DNA of 11,970 nucleotides from JANMCE01 sp031360915 (GTDB lineage Bacteria > Actinomycetota > Acidimicrobiia > Acidimicrobiales > Ilumatobacteraceae), in contig JANMCE010000345.1 of NCBI GenBank assembly GCA_031360915.1, forward strand, positions 1-11,970, given 5' to 3'. Positions within the stretch are counted from its first letter, which is position 1. Each line of letters begins with the position of its first letter. This document shows, in pieces, positions 6,325 to 11,970 of this stretch. Position numbers and translations under genes: made by a program. The notes under the pieces are model-generated. The model made no database searches. It saw nothing but the letters and a program-made list of their open reading frames with translations, and was not told where the DNA came from.

Positions 6325-6990
6325 TCAGTATGGGACCGATTCCAGGTATGTCTCGAAGCAATCGACGCTGACCGAGGTGGTGGGGTCGCTGTCGGGTCCC
6401 CAGAGTTCGGTGCCGGTAAAGCGCACGGTGTAGCACCACTGCGGATGCTCTCCTTCAAGGTTGGCGTTGGTGTCGGGGAATACAAAGCCGCCGTGCACCA
6501 GTTCGATCTCACCGATCTTGCCGCGGGCATAGCGGGGGAGCCGAGTGTGACCTGAAGGGTTGATGTTCTTCGCCCGCACCATCTGGCCGACCTCGAACAT
6601 CGCCGGGGTGTGCACGTCGCGATCGCAGGGTCCGCCCTTGCGAAGACCCTCCACTATTTGGTCGACGGTGATGGCGGTCTTTCCCGGCGGCGGGAGGTGG
6701 ATCATCTTCCCCGAGGCCAGTTCCTCGGTTCCGACGAGGCCGTGTTTCACCAGCAGATTCTCCAGGCCGCGCAGCCAGATCTCGTAGTAGGAACTCGCGA
6801 GATACGTCGCTGGAGGCAGGGACTCACGAGTATGGCGTGAACGATCGATGTTCCAACCGCCGATGCGACCGATGGCCAGGTTGAGGGCCAGCACTCGACG
6901 CTCCCAGTCGGCGTGGAAGACGGGTTCGTGCGGTTCGGGTATGACGGGTCCAAACCCGTCCATGCCGCCCATGTCGTGGACGCCGTTCAC
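6325..6990 (-). CDS. nthB: Nitrile hydratase beta subunit
   Basis: Partner of the alpha subunit in the cytoplasmic enzyme that hydrates nitriles to amides. The 221 residues are normal for the family. The N-terminus MNGVHDMGGMDGFGPV is the signature of beta subunits and fixes the GTG start at 6990, which overlaps the alpha stop in a GTGA arrangement, so the two are translationally coupled. Arg52 (SRHTRE) and an Arg of RLPRYARGK (Arg156 by count) correspond to the two conserved arginines that contact the oxidised cysteines of alpha. The SH3-like C-terminal domain runs from ~125 (VRAKNINPSGHTRLPRYARG) to the end. No activator (p14K-like) or amidase gene follows; the next sequence is the leu promoter, and I see no separate terminator between them. 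Confidence 0.96.
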   Translation of the reverse strand: MNGVHDMGGMDGFGPVIPEPHEPVFHADWERRVLALNLAIGRIGGWNIDRSRHTRESLPPATYLASSYYEIWLRGLENLLVKHGLVGTEELASGKMIHLPPPGKTAITVDQIVEGLRKGGPCDRDVHTPAMFEVGQMVRAKNINPSGHTRLPRYARGKIGEIELVHGGFVFPDTNANLEGEHPQWCYTVRFTGTELWGPDSDPTTSVSVDCFETYLESVPY

Positions 6991-7571
6991 GGCCGCAACG
7001 CCAAGCCGGTGCCGATCATAGAATCACGGGTGACGAGTTTCGCAAGCTGTGCCTCGCTCATGCCCTCGGTGCCTTCCGGTCGCATCGGTATGACGAGATA
7101 CCGGATCTCGGCCGAAGAGTCCCACACCCGAATCGATGTCGTGTTCGGCAGTGTGACGCCGAAGTCTTCGAGCACCCCGCGCGGATCGCGCACAGCCTTT
7201 GCTCGGTAGGCCGGTGATTTGTACCAGTTGGGCGGGAGCCCGAGCACCGTCCACGGATAGCATGAACACAGCGTGCACACGACCATGTGATGTTGATCGG
7301 GCGTCGCTTCTACCGCGACGAGGTGCTCGCCCTGGCGGCCCTCGGCTCCGACCTCGGCCGCGGCTGTAGTTGCATCTGCAAGTAGTCGATCCCTATAGGC
7401 AGGATCGACCCACGCTTTGGCGACGACGGCCGCCCCGAGCTGCGGGCCGACCTCGTTTTCGTAGGTGTCTATGATCTTGTCGAGCGTTGCCGGATCGACG
7501 TACCCCTTCTCGATCAGCAACGACTCCAATGCCTCAACTCGCAATGCAATCGGCAGCTCGGTCTCGCTCAT
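6987..7571 (-). CDS. nthA: Nitrile hydratase alpha subunit, cobalt type
   Basis: Carries the metal centre that hydrates a nitrile to the amide. The 194 residues are the usual length. The metal-binding loop is CTLCSC (99-104) followed by Tyr105, Pro106 and Trp107. Thr at the second position and Tyr after the last Cys are the known marks of cobalt enzymes; iron enzymes have CSLCSC followed by Thr. In the family Cys102 and Cys104 are oxidised to sulfinate and sulfenate. GLPPNWYKSPAYRAKAVRDPRGVL just after the loop is also conserved. It is the first gene of a two-gene unit with beta. The ATG at 7571 has AAGG 7 bases upstream, but that overlaps TAAGGT (7578-7583), which ends 6 bases before the ATG and could equally be the -10 of a leaderless transcript. 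The physiological substrate cannot be read from sequence; aliphatic or aromatic nitriles or an aldoxime pathway are all possible. Confidence 0.96.
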   Translation of the reverse strand: MSETELPIALRVEALESLLIEKGYVDPATLDKIIDTYENEVGPQLGAAVVAKAWVDPAYRDRLLADATTAAAEVGAEGRQGEHLVAVEATPDQHHMVVCTLCSCYPWTVLGLPPNWYKSPAYRAKAVRDPRGVLEDFGVTLPNTTSIRVWDSSAEIRYLVIPMRPEGTEGMSEAQLAKLVTRDSMIGTGLALRP

Positions 7572-7634
7572 GTGGGTACCTTACCGTTGTGAAGGCGCGA
7601 ATTCAGCGGTCGTTTCGGCGTCTACAGTTCGGCG
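7572..7634. promoter_or_regulatory. Divergent promoter region between nthA and the SDR gene
   Basis: Only 63 bases separate the two start codons. On the - strand TAAGGT (7578-7583) ends 6 bases before the nthA ATG; on + TACAGT (7623-7628) ends 6 bases before the SDR ATG. Both fit TAnnnT -10 boxes of leaderless mRNAs. I find no good -35 hexamer for either and no clear operator palindrome. Confidence 0.45.
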
Positions 7635-8429
7635 ATGGACGTTCGAAACAGGCATGTGTTAGTGACTGGCGGATCCCGAGGAATTGGTGAGCAGCTCGCC
7701 CGCAAGTTTGCGGCGGCCGGGGCTCGAGTCTCGATAACGGCGCGAAGTGGGGATGAACTCGATCGCATTGCCCGAGACATCAATGGTGTTGCGTTTCGCG
7801 CCGACCTGCTCGATGCCCATGAGGTCGAAGGCCTGATCGCCAAGGTAGAAGCCGAGGTCGGCCCCATCGACATTTTGGTGAATAACGCTGGCCTCGATAC
7901 CGCAGACGCCTTCGCCAAGATTGAGCCCAGCGTCATTCGGAATGTGGTCCGGGTGAATCTGGAAGCGCCGATGGTGCTGACCCGCCAGGTGATCCCGGGC
8001 ATGATCAAGCGGGGTGGCGGCCACCTCGTCTTTCTCAGCTCGCTCGCCGGTACGGGCAGTTTCCCCGGATTGGCTGCCTACTGCGGCACGAAGGCGGGTT
8101 TGAACAACTTCGTCGCCACGCTGCGCCTTGAGCTCGGTGCCTACCCGATCAAGACCACGCTTGTTGCGCCCGGCCCCGTCGACACGGGTATGTGGCAGCA
8201 CATTGAGGACAGCGCCTACGAATCGCAGCTGCTCAGGCGACTCCGGACCCTCCAACTCATCCCCATGGCCAAGCCCGACCGACTCGCATCCCGGGTGGTC
8301 GGCGCGGTAGAAAAGGATCGTCGTCACGTGCGCCACCCTGCCCGGCTCAGCACCAGTTATTGGCTAGGCGAGAGTCCCCGCCGTGTGGTGGAATTTGCTC
8401 TGAAGGGCGTGGTCTTCAAGCACGACTGA
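7635..8429 (+). CDS. Short-chain dehydrogenase/reductase, classical type
   Basis: An NAD(P)-dependent oxidoreductase of 264 residues with a single Rossmann domain. The cofactor site is TGGSRGIG (11-18), NNAG lies at 83-86, and the catalytic set is Asn109, Ser136 (LSSLAG), Tyr149 and Lys153 (YCGTK). PGPVDTGM follows, as in classical SDRs. Arg15 in the glycine loop favours NADP(H), but this is a soft indication. The substrate is unknown; the C-terminal ~40 residues (from ~RHPARLSTSYW) resemble SDRs that act on hydrophobic substrates, which I offer only as a hint. There is no Shine-Dalgarno sequence before the ATG, but TACAGT ends 6 bases upstream, so it is probably leaderless. It runs into the class V PLP gene 27 bases downstream on the same strand. 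Confidence 0.93.
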   Translation: MDVRNRHVLVTGGSRGIGEQLARKFAAAGARVSITARSGDELDRIARDINGVAFRADLLDAHEVEGLIAKVEAEVGPIDILVNNAGLDTADAFAKIEPSVIRNVVRVNLEAPMVLTRQVIPGMIKRGGGHLVFLSSLAGTGSFPGLAAYCGTKAGLNNFVATLRLELGAYPIKTTLVAPGPVDTGMWQHIEDSAYESQLLRRLRTLQLIPMAKPDRLASRVVGAVEKDRRHVRHPARLSTSYWLGESPRRVVEFALKGVVFKHD

Positions 8430-8456
8430 GGCCATATGGCGTGGCACAATCGAAGT

Positions 8457-9626
8457 ATGACTGATCGATTGCGCTCGCGGTTTCCCGGTTTGAACAACGA
8501 CTGGGCTCGGTTTGACGGGCCGGCCGGCACGCAGATGGTTGACCTTTCGATACAGGGGATGGTCGGCTGGGCCGAGAGTGGCATGAACGCCAACACGCAT
8601 GGCCCCTTCATGCAGGCCGACGCGTGTGATGCGCTGCTCGATCGTGCGCGCTCAACGGTTGGGCAGCTGCTTGGCGCCGACCCGAACGGCATCACGTTTG
8701 GGGCCAACATGACCACCATGACCATGGCGCTCACTCGCGCCATCGAGCAGACCCTGAAGCCCGGTGACCGAGTGGTGGGCACCAGGCTCGACCATGATGC
8801 GAACGTGGCGCCATGGCGCATCGCCTGTGAACGCTCAGGTGCGGAGTATGTACGGGTGGGGTTCGACCCTGCCAGCGGCGTCCTGGCGGCCGCTGACGTC
8901 ATCGCCCAGATCGATGATCGCACGAGGTGGGTCACACTGCCCGGAGCGTCCAATCTCATCGGCACGGTGCCCGATCATGCCCCCATCATCGCTGCGGCTC
9001 ACGACGCAGGTGCCCGCGTGTTCATCGACGCGGTGGCCCTCGCTCCGCATCGTCGTGTCGACATTGCCTCGCTTGGTTGCGACGCGCTCGTCACGTCGCC
9101 GTACAAGTGGTACGGACCGCATGCGGGCGTGCTGTGGTGCGAACCGAATCTGCTCGACAGCCTGCCCATCGCCAAGGTGCGCCCCGCCGAAGACACCGGC
9201 CCCCGTCGCTTCGAAACCGGCACTCCGAGCTTTGAGGGCATCGCTGCCACCGAAGGCGCGGCCCGCTTCTTGTTGGAGGAGGGAATGGATCGGGTAGAAG
9301 CCGAAGAGATGGATGTCTTTGCCCGTCTGCTCGACGGTATGCACGCCAATCCGAAGGTGAAGATCTGGGGCTCGCCCACGACGGCGAACCGTGTGCCCAC
9401 CTTGGCGTTCACGGTCGACGGGCATACAAGTGACGACGTCGCCGCTCACCTCGCCAAGGACCACATTGCGGTCTGGGCCGGGCACAGCTACGCCGTCGAG
9501 GTCGTCGGCCAACTTGGCCTGGATGCCTCGGGCGGCGTGGTGCGGGCGGGTGTGGTGCGGTACATCACGAACGACGATGTGGATCGACTGGTCAGGTCGA
9601 TCGACCACCTCGTCGGCCGCGGCTAA
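8457..9626 (+). CDS. Class V PLP-dependent enzyme, cysteine desulfurase-like but without the catalytic Cys
   Basis: A 389-residue aminotransferase class V protein of the SufS-like 'cysteine desulfurase-like' subfamily. FDGPAGTQ (20-27), LDHDANVAPW (111-120, with the PLP-stacking His113), FIDAVALAPH (189-198, with Asp191 and His198) and SPYKWYGPH (214-222, with Schiff-base Lys217) are all present, as is RFETGTPSFEGIA. Where SufS/CsdA have GHHCA with the sulfur-accepting Cys, this protein has GHSYA, so Tyr345 occupies the Cys position. It is therefore unlikely to release sulfur by the usual persulfide mechanism. I prefer the ATG at 8457 because MTDRLRSRFPGL matches the usual family N-terminus and CACAAT ends 6 bases upstream. 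An in-frame ATG at 8436 (7 more residues, GAGG 4 bases upstream) is the alternative. No suf or isc gene is nearby. Confidence 0.9.
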   Translation: MTDRLRSRFPGLNNDWARFDGPAGTQMVDLSIQGMVGWAESGMNANTHGPFMQADACDALLDRARSTVGQLLGADPNGITFGANMTTMTMALTRAIEQTLKPGDRVVGTRLDHDANVAPWRIACERSGAEYVRVGFDPASGVLAAADVIAQIDDRTRWVTLPGASNLIGTVPDHAPIIAAAHDAGARVFIDAVALAPHRRVDIASLGCDALVTSPYKWYGPHAGVLWCEPNLLDSLPIAKVRPAEDTGPRRFETGTPSFEGIAATEGAARFLLEEGMDRVEAEEMDVFARLLDGMHANPKVKIWGSPTTANRVPTLAFTVDGHTSDDVAAHLAKDHIAVWAGHSYAVEVVGQLGLDASGGVVRAGVVRYITNDDVDRLVRSIDHLVGRG

Positions 9627-9690
9627 TTGACGTACGGAACGTAACCCTGAGATCGATGATGGAACGGTGAGATTGAAGGATCGGGCTGTC

Positions 9691-11754
9691 TCAGCCAAGC
9701 GTCTGGGCGAGCAGCCAGTTGTTCGCCAGCACTGCTGCGTCGTCGATGAAGTGGGTGCCATCGGGCCGTAGCTCCACACCGTCTCGGTCGCGCAAGCACG
9801 TGGTGGTGGGACACGCCCACGTGCCGAGGTCAGCCAGCAGAATCTGACCACCGGAGCTCCGCGAGACGGAACCGACGACCGCGTTCTCGCAGTCGACCTG
9901 CTTGTCGTTGATGGCCGCCCGGTCGCTGGCCTCGCCCCGGTAATACGCCTGGCTGACCAAGACCACACGGCCTCCCTGGGACGACAGCGCGTCGGTCATT
10001 TTGATGAGGTTTGATCGATACCAATCATCGAAACCCGCCTCGCACGGACGGCTCCACACGCCAGGAGCGATCTCATTCTGATCGAGCAGCGACGCACCAA
10101 AAACCATGAATGTGACATCGGGTTTGAAGTCTGCTGCCACCGTTGGATAGGCGACGACGGCATCGACGCATTCCTGTTTGAAAACCAGTGGGACCGAGCC
10201 TGCGCCGCTGCGCCTTTTCAGAGGTGCGTACGACGGCGGACATCCGGCGATTGCCTCATTCCGTGCGACGAGGCCGAGCGCCTCCTGATCCTTCACCAGC
10301 TGTTCGGCCAGATTCCAGCCAACCGAGTCGCCGACAACAAGCACTCGAGCAGGTCGGTCGATGGGCCGCTGAAGGCGGGCCACCGTCGTCGTCGTGGTGG
10401 GCGTTGTCGTGCCCGGTGCTGTCACTGTCGTGGTGGTGGAGATCGTTGCCGTAGGTGCGGTGGTGGTGGCTATCGCAAGATTCGACGTGGTCTGCTCTGG
10501 TGCCGTTGATCTCGTGGTGGTTAGCGATACGGAGGCTGGCGGCTTGGACCGCAGTCCCACCAACGATGGCGGAACCGTTGTCGTGACGGCCTTTGCGGCA
10601 ACTCGCCGGGGGGTGGCGACGGGAAACGTGATGATGACAACGGCCGCACCCGCGAGACCCATGCCGATAGCTGGCACAGCCGGACGCCAGCGAAGTGCGG
10701 CCAGTCCTTGCCGACGGATCGGCATTTCCACAACTCGATAGCTGAACTCGGCTACCACCAGGCTGACGATCACACCGAGCGCGATCCGAAGCGGCGGTTT
10801 GTCGGCATGACCCGCAACACCGAATCCGACCAGGATCGGCCAGTGCCAGAGGTAGATCCCGTAGCTCCGGCTGCCGAGCCATCGCAACGGTTGGGTGGAC
10901 AAGTGGCGAGCGAAAGGAGTGCTTCCCGTAGCGACGCCAGCTATCAGAACAGCGGCTGCAAGGGTGCAGGCCAAAAGGCCACCCTGGTAGGTGACGAGCC
11001 GCGTCCCCTGCATCCTCGACATTGCGACGAGTAAGCCGACCAGGCCAACGGGTGCGAGCGCGCGGAATGCCCGGAGCCATCTCGGTCGCCATTCAGCGAT
11101 CGACGCGATAGTTGCACCTGCAAGTAGTGCGACGGCCCGACTGTCGGTACCCATGTACACCCGTGAAGCGTCGAGTGTGCGGTGAAACAGCAGGAGCGAC
11201 CAACCACCCGCGGCGAGTGTGGAGGCCAGCAAGAACAGTGTGGAGACCCCGCGTCGCAGGCGGGCGATCACGAGCATGAAGAGCGGCCATACAACGTAGA
11301 ACTGTTCCTCGATAGCCAGGCTCCAAAAGTGCTCCAGCAGCGATGGCGGCCCGAACCGACTCCAGTAGCCGGCGCCGCCTCGAAGTCGCACCCAGTTGCT
11401 GGTGTATGTGAGGGCACCGACGACATCCCATCGTCCGCCCGCTGGACCGAGCAGTCGGCCCCTGACCCGCTCGGCGATTGCCACGGCCACGATGACGCAC
11501 AGGAGAGCCGGTAAGAGTCGACGAGCCCGACGACCCCAGAACTGCTTGAGATCGATGCGGCCCGTTGCGGTGTATTCCACAAAGAGCAGCCGGGAAATCA
11601 GATAGCCAGACAGCACGAAGAAGAGGTCGACGCCGAGCCAACCGCCTTTCAAGACGCCCACGTGAAAAGCCACGACTGCGGCCACGGCAAGCCCGCGTAA
11701 CCCATCGAGAGCCGGGACATGCTGAAGATGGGTGCCCTGCTTGCCGCCCGACAT
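9691..11754 (-). CDS. Acyltransferase-3 (OafA/OatA type) membrane protein with C-terminal SGNH domain
   Basis: A 687-residue envelope O-acyltransferase. The N-terminal acyltransferase-3 domain (~10-345) has about ten hydrophobic spans and the family marks LDGLRG (16-21), the R-x10-H pair Arg20/His31, FFVLSGYLI (45-53) and HFWSLAIEEQFY (142-153). After a last helix (~362-380) comes a Thr/Ser/Pro/Ala-rich linker (~388-460). A periplasmic-side SGNH esterase-like domain follows, with GDSVGWN (475-481; nucleophile Ser477), FGASLLDQNE (552-561) and the DGTH (665-668) Asp-His pair. In this family the membrane half delivers acyl groups across the membrane and the SGNH half transfers them to a sugar of peptidoglycan or another surface glycan; the acceptor here is unknown. 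The SGNH domain contains several Cys, possibly disulfide-bonded. The ATG at 11754 has no Shine-Dalgarno sequence; TTGACT (11793-11798) is a possible -35. It converges with the class V gene across a 64-base gap in which I see nothing. Confidence 0.93.
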   Translation of the reverse strand: MSGGKQGTHLQHVPALDGLRGLAVAAVVAFHVGVLKGGWLGVDLFFVLSGYLISRLLFVEYTATGRIDLKQFWGRRARRLLPALLCVIVAVAIAERVRGRLLGPAGGRWDVVGALTYTSNWVRLRGGAGYWSRFGPPSLLEHFWSLAIEEQFYVVWPLFMLVIARLRRGVSTLFLLASTLAAGGWSLLLFHRTLDASRVYMGTDSRAVALLAGATIASIAEWRPRWLRAFRALAPVGLVGLLVAMSRMQGTRLVTYQGGLLACTLAAAVLIAGVATGSTPFARHLSTQPLRWLGSRSYGIYLWHWPILVGFGVAGHADKPPLRIALGVIVSLVVAEFSYRVVEMPIRRQGLAALRWRPAVPAIGMGLAGAAVVIITFPVATPRRVAAKAVTTTVPPSLVGLRSKPPASVSLTTTRSTAPEQTTSNLAIATTTAPTATISTTTTVTAPGTTTPTTTTTVARLQRPIDRPARVLVVGDSVGWNLAEQLVKDQEALGLVARNEAIAGCPPSYAPLKRRSGAGSVPLVFKQECVDAVVAYPTVAADFKPDVTFMVFGASLLDQNEIAPGVWSRPCEAGFDDWYRSNLIKMTDALSSQGGRVVLVSQAYYRGEASDRAAINDKQVDCENAVVGSVSRSSGGQILLADLGTWACPTTTCLRDRDGVELRPDGTHFIDDAAVLANNWLLAQTLG

Positions 11755-11840
11755 AGTGCCGAAGAGTTTGTCCGTTCCAGCGTTGCGCCGCTAGTCAATC
11801 GGTCTGACGTCGTCGTGGCCCAGGCCCATACACTCAGGGG
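11755..11840. promoter_or_regulatory. Divergent promoter region between the acyltransferase and the AcoX-like gene
   Basis: An 86-base spacer between divergent starts. On +, TACACT (11829-11834) ends 6 bases before the GTG at 11841, a good leaderless -10 spacing. On -, TTGACT (11798-11793) could be a -35 for the acyltransferase, with a poor -10 in the ACAAACT region. The evidence is limited to these hexamers. Confidence 0.4.
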
Positions 11841-11970
11841 GTGAGTGTGGAGGTTCCCTGTGTCGGCCTGATTGCCAACCCTGCATCGGGTCACGACATG
11901 CGACGGCTCATCTCCGGCGCGTCGGTGTTCACCAACACCGAGAAAGTGCACGTCGTGCGACGTCTGTTGA
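11841..11970 (+). CDS. AcoX / ATP-NAD kinase-like protein, 3'-truncated by the window edge
   Basis: Only the first 43 codons are present, from a GTG start. They include VGLIANPASGHDMRRL followed by ASVFTNTEK and VRRLL. The order GLIANPASGxDxRRL...ASVF...EK...RR matches the N-terminus of the AcoX/ATP-NAD kinase-like family (diacylglycerol kinase/NAD kinase fold), where the NPASG loop lies in the nucleotide-binding half. In acetoin operons AcoX has no settled role, and similar stand-alone proteins are simply annotated as ATP-NAD kinase-like. The GTG is chosen because it immediately precedes the conserved block and TACACT ends 6 bases upstream. The identification rests on a short N-terminal stretch. 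Confidence 0.7.
   Translation, partial: MSVEVPCVGLIANPASGHDMRRLISGASVFTNTEKVHVVRRLL

Noticed and set aside
5398..6555. Long + strand open frame (385 codons) opposite leuA and its leader
   Set aside because: It is antisense to leuA, whose catalytic motifs are all intact, and it also runs across the attenuator. The translation shows no domain and its His/Asp/Val-rich look is the usual shadow of a high-GC gene.
8835..9968. Long - strand open frame (377 codons) opposite the class V PLP gene
   Set aside because: It covers a well-supported PLP enzyme on + and enters the acyltransferase 3' end in a wrong frame; no recognisable domain.
10380..10560. Low-complexity repeats resembling a short repeat array
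   Set aside because: They are runs of Thr/Val-type codons encoding the Thr-rich linker of the acyltransferase, with no regular repeat-spacer pattern as in CRISPR.
10256..11092. 278-codon - strand frame inside the acyltransferase gene
   Set aside because: Same strand but a different frame from a gene with intact AT3 and SGNH motifs; Arg/Ser/His-rich composition typical of a frame shadow.

Overview
The window comes from a high-GC bacterium, most likely an actinomycete in the broad sense. This is inferred from the long SerA with an extra domain before ACT, the LeuA type with a Leu leader peptide, the short 3Fe-4S-type ferredoxin, and several starts that look leaderless. Acidimicrobiia is a guess I cannot test here. 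It looks like ordinary chromosome: I see no insertion sequence, phage gene, integrase, CRISPR array, tRNA or rRNA.

Layout. On the + strand from the left edge are the 3' three quarters of a class I/II aminotransferase (1-906), a full-length D-3-phosphoglycerate dehydrogenase (serA, 972-2540) and an unrecognised eight-helix membrane protein (2596-3462). The next block is on the - strand. In order of transcription it holds cobalt-type nitrile hydratase alpha and beta (7571-6325), a leucine attenuator and leuA (6318-4483), a LysM/coiled-coil protein (4445-3891) and a small ferredoxin (3655-3464). Divergent from nitrile hydratase, on +, are a short-chain dehydrogenase (7635-8429) and a class V PLP enzyme related to cysteine desulfurases (8457-9626). 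A large acyltransferase-3/SGNH envelope protein follows on - (11754-9691). Divergent from it, at the right edge, is the start of an AcoX/ATP-NAD kinase-like gene on + (11841 onward).

The best signal is the 164 bases between nitrile hydratase and leuA. Read on the - strand they contain a TTGACA promoter, an 11-residue leader ORF with four consecutive Leu codons, a stable hairpin starting on the leader stop codon, and a 12-pair intrinsic terminator with a T tract, followed by a good ribosome binding site for leuA. This is a complete leucine attenuator. The leader ORF begins 7 bases after the -10 box, so it may be translated without a 5' UTR.

Four other genes (nitrile hydratase alpha, the SDR, the AcoX-like gene and probably the class V enzyme) also have a -10-like hexamer ending exactly 6 bases before the start codon, which suggests leaderless mRNA is common here. 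The metabolic theme is amino-acid metabolism (aminotransferase, serine and leucine entry enzymes). The nitrile hydratase, envelope acyltransferase and unknown membrane protein have no visible functional link to it. I did not find a multi-gene system that I could defend as new.
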